Shown: one piece after another, positions 51,381-61,339 of the stretch
How the letters are laid out: each line of letters begins with the position of its first letter
Numbering within the stretch: the first letter of the stretch is position 1
Origin: Pseudocercospora fijiensis CIRAD86
Taxonomy: Eukaryota; Ascomycota; Dothideomycetes; Mycosphaerellales; Mycosphaerellaceae
Reading direction: 5' to 3'
Assembly: GCF_000340215.1 (NCBI RefSeq)
Contig: NW_006921547.1
Coordinates: 165,886-229,885 of the forward strand
Length of the DNA stretch: 64,000 bases
Position numbers and translations under genes: made by a program
Notes under the pieces: model-generated
What the model was told of the DNA's origin: nothing
The model's input: the letters and a program-made list of their open reading frames with translations, nothing else
The model's database searches: none

Positions 51381-51389
51381 TAATAAGCG

Positions 51390-54310
51390 TCTCCTTCGCG
51401 CTAACGAGACGCCCGAATAAGCTACAATCCGGTAGTACGTAGAGTACGAGGACTATAATAAGAAAGTCGATACGCTAATCGCCGCTAATCCTATAGAGCG
51501 TAATAAGAACAGAGATACGCGCTTTATCTAGGCCGCGAAGCTCGTACGTAACGCGTACGCTAAGGACGCTAACGGTCGGCTGCCTAATCTTTTTCGCCTA
51601 TGCCTATATAAGCGAATAGTCGAATACTATTTAGTAAGGCTTTAGTATTACCTATATTATCTATACCTTATAGCTAGCGATCGGCGCTTCTAGATTCTAC
51701 GCGAATTGCATTAGTATATAGGCAAGCTAGTTACCGATTTTAAAAACCTACTCTTTACGTAACTATACTCCTTTTAAATCGTAAACGACGATCTCGCCCG
51801 TAAATACTCTATCTTTAGGATCGACCTCTACTTAGACGGTTACGATACCTAGTAGGAGATTTACGCGATACGCTTTAGCGAGTACGTAGCGCTTATAATA
51901 GCGGGCGAATTAAAGGAGCTTCCTAACCTAGCTAACCTCGATACGAATTTTCTACTAACTATTACTTTCTACTACGCGAAGTTATAGTACCGACTTCTAG
52001 TAAACATTACCTACTTACGCGAGAACTTCCTTAGCTTAAGCACCTATACTAGCGATCTACGATTCTAGCTAGTACCGTCTCTAATCCGCAATAGAGCTGT
52101 TAGTCTTATAGTACGCGCTATCTTATACTTCCTATAGACGGTCGACCTCGTATAAGAGTAGTTCTACCGCTTCGTCTTAAAAGAACATCGCGATAGCATT
52201 ATAGTAGGCGGTTACCCGGTCCTATATAAGCGTAGCGAGAACGGTAAGGACGTATCCTACCGCGACTACGGTAAGGAATACTAGAAGACGGGCAAGCGAC
52301 CTATTAGCGAATACGTCGGAGCGACGAAGCATTATAAAATCGACCTAACTACCTACGGCGAAGTCTAATTCTTATAGATAGTAGCTACCGGACGACTCTC
52401 GATAGTACGCCTACCTCTACTAGACTCCTAACTTAAGGACTATACGGTTTAGCTACTGCTAATCAGTATAGAACTTAGTACCTAGTCGGCTATATAGCTT
52501 TATAAGTAGTACGAGTCCTCCCTAAATTCTAGTAGTCTACCCTACCTATACTATCGTAACCTAGGTCGCCTAGCTATTACCTAGGACGTTATCGCTTATA
52601 CCTAGCGGTATATTACGGTTTGTAACGCCTATATGCTTCGCGGTAAGGGCTATATATCTGCCCTCTATACTAATAAGGCACTTACGGACACGAAGGCTAC
52701 TAATACGTCGCGTACTAAACAGTACGCTTAGCTTATAGGTAGCGGTCGCTACCAGAACGGTACCTATGCCGCTAATAAGGGTAAAGGCATGCCTCTACTG
52801 CTCCTTAACCGTTAATGCCCGGTAGACTTTAGCCTAGTCTACTAGCTAACTTAGATCGATCCGGTATACGCCTTATCTACCTTTATCGCCTATATCTAGA
52901 CGCTTAAGGACGGCGCTATCCCTAATAGATTAGAGCCCGCGCTAACGCTATAGTTCTACGATTTGCCGAAGACGGCCTCTACCGATCCGGTCTTCGATCC
53001 TTTAGGTATCTAAGAGTATATTATATAGGGCAATACTATTTTTAAGTATAATAAGATAGTAACGAATAAGAATTACTAGTAGTATAACATCGACTATACT
53101 TAGGATCCTATAGGTACATTCCTAGTACCGTTACCCGACTACTCGCTAGACGAGACCGACCTTACTAACGCGCGCCTTTTCGGTAAAATTATCCCTCCTA
53201 AGCTCGCGACTCGGGCTAAGCCGCAACCTCTAGCCGTTGCCCCGCTAACTAAGGCGATCTAGCTAAATTCCTCGCGCGTATTACTATCGACTAAGTTAAA
53301 CACTCGCTAGAGGCTAACTACTAGCCCGTTCTTAGCGCCTCGCCTACCGTCGAAGATACCGCTACCGTCTAACCTATTCTCTACGCCTACGAAGGCTCTA
53401 GTTGCGGCTTAGCTACTACCGCCTAATAATACGGTTGCGTAGCTATAGTATAAGCTCCTATCGCTTCCGATACGCTTACTACCTTTGCCCGCCCTATAGG
53501 AAAATACTATAGGCGCCTACGGACAATACTAATATAATGCGACGGCAATTAGTATACGCACGCTTAACTTATAAGCTCTCTACTATATGCGCTAGTCCGA
53601 GTTAGTAGTAACCGAGGTATACTAGCTTTAATAGATACTAGCTAAGGTATAGATCCGCGAAGCAACTAAGCGCTAGATAGCCTAGTAGTATCGTCTTTCC
53701 GCTACGGTCTTAAAGGAGTCGCTTACGCTATTACTAACCTATCTTTACTACGATTTCTTACGCGTCGCGCCGCAATAGGCAATTCCTATACTATACCTAA
53801 TTAACGAGGACGCTTTTAAGCTACTCGGCGGCGTATAAGGTAATACTACTAAAGATAAGATCGCGAAGCTTAACGTATAGATAGCCGACTACTTTAAGCT
53901 ATACGGTGCTATACGCGACGCCGACACGCTACTATTGCTAGGTACCGACTTCCCTAATATCCCTATCGATTAGTTAGACCGCGCTACTGCTATAGCGGAC
54001 GCAGTTAATACCTCGCTATCCGATAACAAGACTATAAAGACCGTCGCGCCTTAGCTATAGCTAAAGGCGGTTTAGACTATACCGACTAGCTTACGCGACG
54101 CCCTTTGTAACCGTCGCAATAAGCAAGTATAAAACCAACGCAGTTATTACTAGAGAGACACGATTCTATACCTAGCATTACCGTTCTAGTATACTATTTA
54201 GGCTTAGCCTTTATGCGACGCTATTACGCTCTTTTGCCTTAAACCTTCCTACGGTGCGGCCTACTAGGGACCTTTGTTTTAGGACACTATAGACGGTGCC
54301 GACCTTTTTT
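51390..54310 (+). pseudogene. Element C accessory gene in env position, about 970 codons, unknown
   Basis: One plus-strand frame broken only by RIP stops fills the space between pol and the 3' LTR. Segments: TRFIQAAKLVRNAYAKDANG, RLPNLFRLCLYKRIVEYYLV, FYRFVLKEHRDSIIVGGYPV, KRPISEYVGATKHYKIDLTT, RYITVCNAYMLRGKGYISAL, QEYIIQGNTIFKYNKIV, DAFKLLGGVQGNT and KIAKLNVQIADYFKLYGAIR. The frame ends close to the polypurine tract. Position recalls env or ORF3 of some Gypsy elements, but I see no signal peptide or clear membrane anchor, so an envelope is not supported. A nucleic-acid or chromatin role is possible but unproven. Confidence 0.6.
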
Positions 54311-54324
54311 ATAGGGAGAGAGGC

Positions 54325-54512
54325 TGTTACGATATAATACTATTATATATACGATAGTAGGCAGCGGTTACTATCGACCGCTACGGTCGCTATTACTACT
54401 AATAGTAGGACTATTATATAGATAGCTTGCCTCGCGGTACCTTAGAGAATGTATTAACGTTTATACCGTATAACCGTTACGATACCTTCGTACTATAACC
54501 GTGTGCCTAGCA
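54325..54512 (+). repeat. 3' LTR of element C
   Basis: 188 bp starting TGTTACGATA (the TG survives here) and ending CCTAGCA, followed by target duplication ATACT. Confidence 0.93.
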
Positions 54513-54517
54513 ATACT

Positions 54518-56472
54518 AGTAAGGATATAGCGAAGCTTATCTATACGGTAATAGATAGGGTTAGCGTAACAACGAAACTAATCTCGATTACTACGGACAA
54601 CGCTAGTAATAATCGAATATTATATAAGGCGTTGTATATACAATTCACTCGTATATGTCTTTAAAATTACTAATTATATCGATAGGGTCGAGTGCGTAGA
54701 GGAGATTATAAGGTCTATAATCTAGCTTAATCTTCCGAATATTAAGCTCGCTACGATTCCGGATACGTACGATAATATGTACGATAATAACGATAAAGAG
54801 GAGCCTAGTAATAGCTCTAGCCCTATTAAATCGGAGCCGACGTCGTTACTAGTTATATCTCTATAGAAGTTTCCCTACCTCGCTTATATAGTTTAAATCG
54901 CGATCCGAGCCCTCTTTAAGACGCTTAAAATTGTACTATTAAACGACGACTAATAGAAGATCCTAGATAAGGATAAAGCAAAGTCGAAAGTCGAGAAACT
55001 CGTTATAGTAATAAGACGGAATAAGGTAGAGAGCCTCGCTCTCGTTTTATATAAGGTATAACTTTTATCCGTAGCCGGCACCTATAGCCGGCAACCTAGT
55101 ATAGTTCTAACTCTTTTTCTCTAGCTTCGTCGTCTAGTAATATATACGAACTCGAGCTTATAGAGATATAACCGATTCGAGGCTATTTAAAAGAACCTAA
55201 TCGAGCGCCCTAAAACCGATACCTAGAATATCGTATAGAATAAGCGATAGCAAAAGCGGCCTCCTTAGCGCCTACTCCGTTTTACCTAAAACGTTAAGAC
55301 CCGGTTCGATTCGACTTTCTATATAGTTACTAGGGGATATACTTTACGTACCGCTCTCGAGATCTATTAGAGTTCTAAGGGTATTAAGTAGCTCGGCCTT
55401 ACCGCTGCCGAATAGCGCTAAGTAGAGTATCTCGTCGATAGTAGTAAGTATTACGCGAAGGTTACTACTACGATTAGAAGAACCCGAGGACCGACGATCT
55501 ACCTTGTCTTTACGTACTATAACTAGCTCTTTAACAAGCTCGAGGAAACTATAGCTAAGCTAGCTAAGAAGAGCGTTCCCTAGAAAGTAGCTATAACGAA
55601 AGCTATAGACACCTCCTATACTAAGTTATATAAATATTATAGTACTACCTTTAAGTCGTTCGGGGATATCTATAGCGTTACGTACTTACTTAACCTAGTA
55701 AAAAAGGATATATACTAGTAGAGGCCGGAATAGAAGGCGGATAAGGTATAGCCGAAGCATTACTAGACTATTCTAGAAAAGATATTCTACGAGCGTCGGA
55801 AAGAAACTAGTCTAAATATAGCTCCTATAAGGAGAAAGAAGGTTTAGAAGGCTCCGATATTATACCTATTTTATAGGTAGGAAGTAGAGGCAGAAGAGGA
55901 AGCAACTACTAAAGTAAATAAAGAAGAGTTCGATCTCTATCGGCGCGCGAGTAAGTATAAACCCGTAGGCTCGGAAAGAGGGCTAATAATCTCTAGATCT
56001 TACTAGTCTTCTAGACGAACTCGGAGACGATATTCTCGCTATATAGTAGCGGTTAGAGCCTAAGTTTCTAACGATAGCGTCGGTCGCTCGGGACGTCCTC
56101 GCTATCCCGAGCGTAGGTATAGGCTATAAGAGGTCTTTTAGTATCGCTCGTTACTAGGGCCGCTTTAATCGAATATACTCGCCTACTACCTTCGAATCTA
56201 TTATAGTATTCCGATACTATCTCCTCTACTAGAATCGCTAAGGTAGGTTACTAAAGATTATACTAAAGGAGTTAATCGAGGAATTAGAAAACCTTAAGAT
56301 CGAAGAAACCTAGGAGCGCGAAGAGAATATAAAATTTAGTCTAAGCGAAACCCTAATTAGCGATAATAAAGAGGAGGAGGGCGGAGGTAGAAGGCGATAC
56401 CGGGTCGAGAAGCGGAAACGTATATAGGCTTAGAGTAGCTTTAAGGAGACGAAGCGTTTACGTATAAGGTAA
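54518..56472 (+). pseudogene. hAT transposase, C-terminal part
   Basis: Continues the frame broken at 41315. LISITTDNASNNRILYKAL (about 54575-54630) is the hAT signature around the second catalytic Asp (TDNASNN). A long middle part with Arg-rich stretches follows, including PTIYLVFTYYNQLFNKLEET (about 55490). The C-terminus has the hAT dimerisation block: LDELGDDILAIQQRLEP, then ASVARDVLAIPSVGIGYKRS and FSIARYQGR (about 56060-56160). The likely end is TAA at 56470-56472 after a basic tail. hAT transposases cut the element out, form hairpins on flanking DNA and leave 8-bp duplications, in agreement with the sites found. Between the blocks a GCCGGCA pair lies near 55072. Confidence 0.85.
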
Positions 56473-56960
56473 TATAGCCGGCGTATATAGCCGGTATATA
56501 TCCGAAATATATTTCGAATTCCTAGGACCTAAATAGACTAGTTACTATAGCAACCGACCCCGCTTATCTACGGACTATTTCTAATTCTCTATTCGCTCTT
56601 CCTCTCCTTCTTCCCTTTCCCTATATTCTTAAAGACAAATATACCTTAAGGATTCGGCTCTTCGGGCCTTCCTAAGCCGGCTATTTCCCCTTCCTTAAGC
56701 TACTATCCTTTATTCGAATCTAACGATAACCTACTAAGGCGGTTTAATAGAAGACTATTTGTTCTAGAAGGCAAGAAGTATTAATATCTCTTTACGATTA
56801 TATACTTATTAATTTTCTAGGTCCTACCGATATACCCTCGTCGCCTAAATACGTAGATAAATATCTTTAGAGGCTAAAGGGTAAGGGTAAAGCAAGCTAA
56901 GTATAGAGAGACTATAGCGAGAACGAGATATTAGAAGAGTAAGGCTCTCCGTAGTATATA

Positions 56961-57809
56961 CGAAGGAAGGGGGTTCCTCGGAAAATAGTACCGAAAAATA
57001 AGAAGGCTTTAGGTAGATAGGAGCAGGCTAAAAAGAGTAGGTAGACGAAGACTATCGCGAAGAAAAGTTATCTTTCTATTAAAAAAAAGGGAATAAGGCA
57101 GGACTCGACGATAAAGAAGCGGCGCTTTAAACTAGATACTATTACCCTTCGCTAGATCCGGCTTTTCTAAAATAAAAGAGGGACTAAGCTTTTAATCCCT
57201 AAGACTCTCTTCTAGCGACTCGTCCGAGAAATTATATTAGATTTTCGGTCTAGTATACGATTTACGGCTAAGGCGATTAGTACTCTTTAGGAAGCTACGG
57301 AGGCATTTCTCGTAACCGAGCTTAAGCTTTTAAACCTCCTTACTATCTATACGAAGCGGGTTACTCTTTAAAATAAAGATATATAGCTTCTAGCTAAAAT
57401 TCGGCGTCGGTTTATAGCGGATTAGTTAGAAATTGTATTTAGTCGTTAGATTAACCTAGGAGGAGGCCCATTTTCGCATCCTTTTACCGGCTATAGGTAC
57501 CGGCTATATTTCTAATTTTATCTCCGCGCCGTCCCTAAATCTAAGGTACGAAGTAGAAACCTAGCGCTTAATATTTACCCGGCTATTATAGAGACGAGCT
57601 ATATTTAGATTAGTTTCTTCGTATATCGCGACCTAGCGGGTAGTAAGCGAAAGGGCGATAGAACGTTTATAATACGTCTCTATTTAGACCTAAAACATAA
57701 AGGTCCTAAGGAGCCCTAGTATCCTAACTATAAGGAGATTCTTTAGTATTAGCACTTTAATCCTCTATACTACGAGGCAGATAGCAAGCCTACGAGAGAG
57801 AAACTTTAA
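56961..57809 (+). pseudogene. Histone H3-like gene 1 (copy 2), RIP-damaged, long C-terminal extension
   Basis: Exactly collinear with 531-1379 (constant offset 56430, no indels), which supports selection on the frame before RIP. The fold at about 57117-57430 reads KRRFK, then TITLRQIRLF, LLIPKTLFQRLVREI, ISTLQEATEAFLV, TIYTKRVTLQNKDIQLL and KIRRRFI. The Gly of the PGT motif is Asp in this copy but Gly in copy 1. The tail includes RRKGVPRK and KKSRQTKTIAKKS. The C-terminal extension after the fold (about 125 residues, including GGGPFSHPFTGYRYRLYF) has no counterpart in canonical H3. No intron was seen. Placed 489 bp after the transposase stop on the same strand. Confidence 0.82.
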
Positions 57810-57815
57810 CGAGAA

Positions 57816-58880
57816 ATTCTCTATAATACGTAGCGCTATTATATAGCTATAGATACGTACTAAGTCCGGCAACTCGAAGAAGAATTAAGATAGCGTATTA
57901 GCGACCGAGGAGGAGATCGATAGTATACTAGTAGAGTCGAGGTCTTATAAGCGAAGTATAAGATAATATAGGCTCTTAGTCGGATAGAGTAACGTACTAT
58001 ATAAATAACTAGGCGTACTACTCTTATTTACTTACGACCTATATCCTAGGATACTCTTCTCGTACTTTTTATACTCTTTTCTAATACCTTACCTATAATC
58101 GCTCCGCGATAACCGAGTAAATATAAGCTATAGGATTTCCGCTCGGTACCTTAGCCTTCGAGATACGGCGGAGTTAATTCTCTATAATACGTAGCGCTAT
58201 TATATAGCTATAGATACGTACTAAGTCCGGCAACTCGAAGAAGAATTAAGACAGCGACCGAGTAGGAGAATAATAGTATATTAGTAGAGTCGAGGTCTTA
58301 TAAGCGAAGCACGAGATAATATAGGCTCTTAGTCGTATAGAGTAACGTACTATATAAATAACTAGGCGTACTACTCTTATTTACTTACGACCTATATCCT
58401 AGGATACTCTTCTCGTACTTTTTATACTCTTTTCTAATACCTTACCTATAATCGCTCCGCGATAACCGAGTAAATATAAGCTATAGGATTTCCGCTCGGT
58501 ACCTTAGCCTTCGAGATACGGCGGAGTTAATTCTCTATAATACGTAGCGCTATTATATAGCTATAGATACGTACTAAGTCCGGCAACTCGAAGAAGAATT
58601 AAGACAGCGACCGAGTAGGAGAATAATAGTATATTAGTAGAGTCGAGGTCTTATAAGCGAAGCACGAGATAATATAGGCTCTTAGTCGTATAGAGTAACG
58701 TACTATATAAATAACTAGGCGTACTACTCTTATTTACTTACGACCTATATCCTAGGATACTATTCTCGTACTTTTTATACTCTTTTCTAATACCTTACCT
58801 ATAAGCGCTTCGCGACAACCGAGTAAATATAAGCTATAGGGTTTCCGCTCGGTACCTTAGCCTCCGAGATAGGGCGGAGT
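57816..58880. repeat. Three-unit tandem repeat, copy 2
   Basis: Units start at 57816, 58177 and 58530 (361 and 353 bp periods), the same number and order as in copy 1, so the triplication predates the split of the two copies. Confidence 0.9.
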
Positions 58881-59410
58881 TGAATTTAGAGCGATAGCCG
58901 GCACTCGTAGCCGGTATATAGAGACGGTAGTAGGCCTTTTCCTACTAAATAACTAGCTTATTTAGTATAGCCTACCTAATATTTCTTATATTTCCTAGTA
59001 ATAAGCCTAGGTTACTTATAAGATTACTATAGCTAGTAAGGGCATTACTAAAGAATATCTATACTATAGTAGGATACTATTATTACGCCGGCTATTTACT
59101 AAAAGGAGGCTTTCGCGTATTACTATACCGGCTATATATACCGGCTATATTTCAAAGTTTGCCGTACCTACCTTTTTTAGCCGTACCTATCTTCTTTCCT
59201 TACTCTAACGTTACTATAATATAGGCTTACGCGACGCTTACTCTATTGCCTAGCGATACCGCGATACTACCTCTCTCGCTATATTTAACCTTCGTATCGA
59301 TACCTATACCTCTACGCTCTATATCTACTATCTCTATAATACCCTCGCTCCGCGCGCGCTTTCGTATACCTTCGTAACGTACTTTTTTCCTCAATTCGAC
59401 GACTTTTATA
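58881..59410. other. Spacer between the two H3-like genes (copy 2)
   Basis: No gene supported. Contains GCCGGC motifs at about 58895, 59093 and 59127 and a pyrimidine-rich stretch before H3-like gene 2, as in copy 1. Confidence 0.4.
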
Positions 59411-60308
59411 ATACCGAGTCTACTTAACTAAGTTACGACGCCTCGTAAGAAGGGACCTACTACTTCTACGGGTCGTAATAAGACCGGAAATAGTAGAACG
59501 AGTATAGTATATTAACGTAAGAAGGCTACTACTACTACCGCTAGATCCGGTACTAGAAAGGGCGTCGCGAGTAAGGCTCCGCGTAAGATAACGGCGGGCA
59601 AGGCTCTATATAAGACGACGACTAGCGCTTCTACTACTAGTAGTAACAATCGTACGAAGCGTCGATAGCGCCTAGGAAGTAAGTCCTATTTATAGCCGGT
59701 AGTATAGCCGGCAGCGTAGCCGGTAGCGTAGCCGGCATTCTTACTATCTTTTTACTAATCCTTCTTTAGCCGTAGCCCTCCGTAAGATTCGAAAGTATTA
59801 GAAGAGTTCTAATCTCCTAATCCGTAAAGCTCCTTTCTAACGACTTGTTCGCGAAATTGCCTAGAATTATAGAACGGACCTTCGCTTCTAAGCCTCCGCG
59901 ATAGGCGCCCTTTAAGAGGCTATAGAAGCCTACCTAGTTCGTATCTTCGAATATATGTTTCTCTTCTACCTCTTTTCGGACTATACTAATACTATTTTAG
60001 CGGTTAACCTTATAGCTATCTACGCGAAGCGTATAACGATTATAGATAAGGATTTCAAAGCACTCGATTAGATTCTAAAAGGCTAGAATATCTATATTCG
60101 AGATAGTGCTAGGTAGGATAGATATTCTAGTAGGAAGGATATTCGTAGTGTCGTCTATAAGCTTTTCTATATACGAAATAAGCCGCTATTATACGGCGCT
60201 ATATACCGCGCTCTAAATACTCTCTAAGCATATATATATAGTATAGTATACTTTATTAGCCGTACGGAAGAGAAGTCTTCGAAAATCCCGTTAGTACTAA
60301 GGAGTTAA
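59411..60308 (+). pseudogene. Histone H3-like gene 2 (copy 2), three exons, about 252 codons
   Basis: Exons 59411-59678, 59770-59952 and 60001-60308. Start ATA (from ATG) followed by PSLLNQVTTPRKKG. The tail of about 90 residues (twice the canonical length) contains RKGVASKAPRK, an AGKALYK module and SASTTSSNNRTKRRQR. The fold reads RPGTVALRKIRKYQKS, LLIRKAPF.RLVREIAQN, DLRF.ASAIGALQEAIEAYLV, then NLIAIYAKRITIIDKDF. Exon phases fit exactly: 268 bp, then 183 bp, then 308 bp. A C-terminal extension of about 70 residues ends at TAA 60306-60308, which is AAA in copy 1. The spacing REIAQ to DLRF follows canonical H3, not the longer loop typical of centromeric H3 variants. Intron 2 retains ATATGT, one RIP change from GTATGT. 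Confidence 0.87.
59679..59769 (+). other. Intron 1 of H3-like gene 2 (copy 2)
   Basis: 91 bp with GTAAGT donor, ACTAAT branch-like site and CTTTAG acceptor; carries four TAGCCGG(T/C)A motifs against two in copy 1. Confidence 0.82.
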
Positions 60309-60312
60309 AAGG

Positions 60313-60361
60313 CCGGCTACGCTACCGGCTACGCTGCCGGCTACGCTACCGGCTACGCTGC
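60313..60361. repeat. 12-bp tandem array, unit GCCGGCTACGCT (copy 2)
   Basis: Four units of GCCGGCTACGCT(A/G)CC directly after H3-like gene 2, better preserved than in copy 1. Confidence 0.88.
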
Positions 60362-60469
60362 TAGGGTTTTTAAAGAACTAAAAGAAGATAGACATTCCGG
60401 TTGATTTGTATTAGTTTAGATTTTAATAAAAAGAAAACAAGGAAAAATAAGGAAGGTTAAAGAACCTAA

Positions 60470-61010
60470 TACTTATAGTTATAGGCATTATCCCTATTTT
60501 CTAGACTATATTATATACCTGCCTTCGCAACTCTACTCAATACTCCCTCTAAATATCCTTATGCTCTACCTACTAGAAATTTAACTAGGTACCTAGACCT
60601 ATAGCTGCCTCTATATCTTTTACTATCTTCTATAGGTTAAAAGACTCCTCTATAGCAGCCTCTACCTCCTTATATAATACGAAGTTACTGCCTACCCTAT
60701 CCTTAATATCTCTTAAATAACTAAGAGTTCTAAGGAACGAACTAGTATTCGGCCTTAGTATAGCGAGTAACTAGTAGAACGTTCTATAGAGCTGCCTTAT
60801 AGCTCTTTTATATACTATACCGATACCGAGAGAGGAGCTATCCTAGTACTTAATGTTCGAGAATAGTTTAGTTAGAAAGTGCTAGAACTTCTTAAGGAGG
60901 GCTTCTAGGGAAATCAATAAGTTCTACCTAGATCTAGATAATAACATTCTACCGAGCAGTTAGGGAATTAAATAGCGAGCGAAAGGATGAAATTTATACC
61001 TAATAAGTGC
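60470..61010 (-). pseudogene. Unknown hAT-borne gene on the minus strand (copy 2)
   Basis: Reading leftward from about 61010, one frame has only RIP-type stops: KFHPFARYLIP.LLGRMLL, NLLISLEALLKKFQHFLTKL, GIGIVYKRAIRQLYRTFY, LLAILRPNTSSFLRTLSYL, GSNFVLYKEVEAAIEESF, KIVKDIEAAIGLGTQL and VELRRQVYNIV. It is conserved in copy 1. Helical, with no membrane segment or signal peptide. I cannot assign it to a family; it is not an obvious H4, H2A or H2B. It is convergent with H3-like gene 2 and is the last gene before the right terminus. Confidence 0.55.
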
Positions 61011-61312
61011 AGTTTCTAAACTAAACTATAATAGCTTATATATATATATGCTTTTAATTAGTTAGTACCCTTAGCTAATTGTCTATAGATTTAGGGTTAT
61101 ATAAGTACCTTCCTATAACTAAAAAATGCCGGCTACGCTACCGGCTACACTCTCGTATCTTATAAAGGGCTTGCTTCGAGTTACGTAGACATTCTTACAC
61201 TTCTTAGAAACCGATAAATTCTATAGTTCGAACTAGCTAATCCTATAGTTGCTTAGTAAACTAACCTAAACTAAACTAGATCTTCGGCTTAGCAAACCAA
61301 ACTAAACCAACC

Positions 61313-61331
61313 CGAACTACTACGGGGTCTA
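61313..61331 (-). repeat. Right terminal inverted repeat of hAT copy 2
   Basis: CTACTACGGGGTCTA on the top strand, inverted relative to 37676-37690; preceded by CCAAACTAAACCAACCCGA, as in the other two members. Confidence 0.92.
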
Positions 61332-61339
61332 CGTTCGAT
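61332..61339. other. Right target duplication CGTTCGAT of hAT copy 2
   Basis: Exact repeat of 37668-37675. Confidence 0.95.

Larger units (their letters stand above)
41316..54512 (+). mobile_element. Gypsy-type chromovirus LTR retrotransposon C, 13.2 kb, with an extra 3' gene
   Basis: LTRs 41316-41503 and 54325-54512 are both 188 bp, starting TRTTACGATATAAT and ending CCTAGCA, with an exact 5-bp target duplication ATACT (41311-41315 and 54513-54517). A polypurine tract (AGGGAGAGAGGC) abuts the 3' LTR. It interrupts the hAT transposase frame. Length is well beyond an ordinary Gypsy element because about 5 kb lies between the end of pol and the 3' LTR. Confidence 0.93.
37676..61331 (+). mobile_element. 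hAT-type transposon copy 2 carrying histone H3-like genes (split by element C)
   Basis: Starts TAGACCCCGTAGCAGTTCGG and ends CTACTACGGGGTCTA with an exact 8-bp target duplication CGTTCGAT on both sides. Total span is 23,656 bp; removing element C and its duplicated ATACT leaves about 10,454 bp. Order: left terminus, a 232-bp subterminal duplication, a Lys/Arg-rich frame, an unknown frame, hAT transposase (in two pieces around element C), H3-like gene 1, tandem repeats, H3-like gene 2, a minus-strand unknown gene, right terminus. Most hAT elements are 2-5 kb with one gene, so size and cargo are unusual. All parts are RIP-mutated. The 3' 4.9 kb is duplicated in copy 1. Confidence 0.93.

Noticed and set aside
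51390..54310. Envelope gene of a retrovirus-like element
   Set aside because: Position fits but no signal peptide, cleavage site or membrane anchor was seen.
59411..60308. Host histone H3 gene that happened to be next to a transposon
   Set aside because: It lies inside the TIR/TSD limits of copy 2, occurs at the same place in copy 1, and is RIP-mutated like the rest of the element.
59411..60308. Centromeric H3 (CenH3/CENP-A) assignment
   Set aside because: The loop between REIAQ and DLRF has canonical H3 length and no CENP-A-specific signature was visible; a tree is needed to exclude it.
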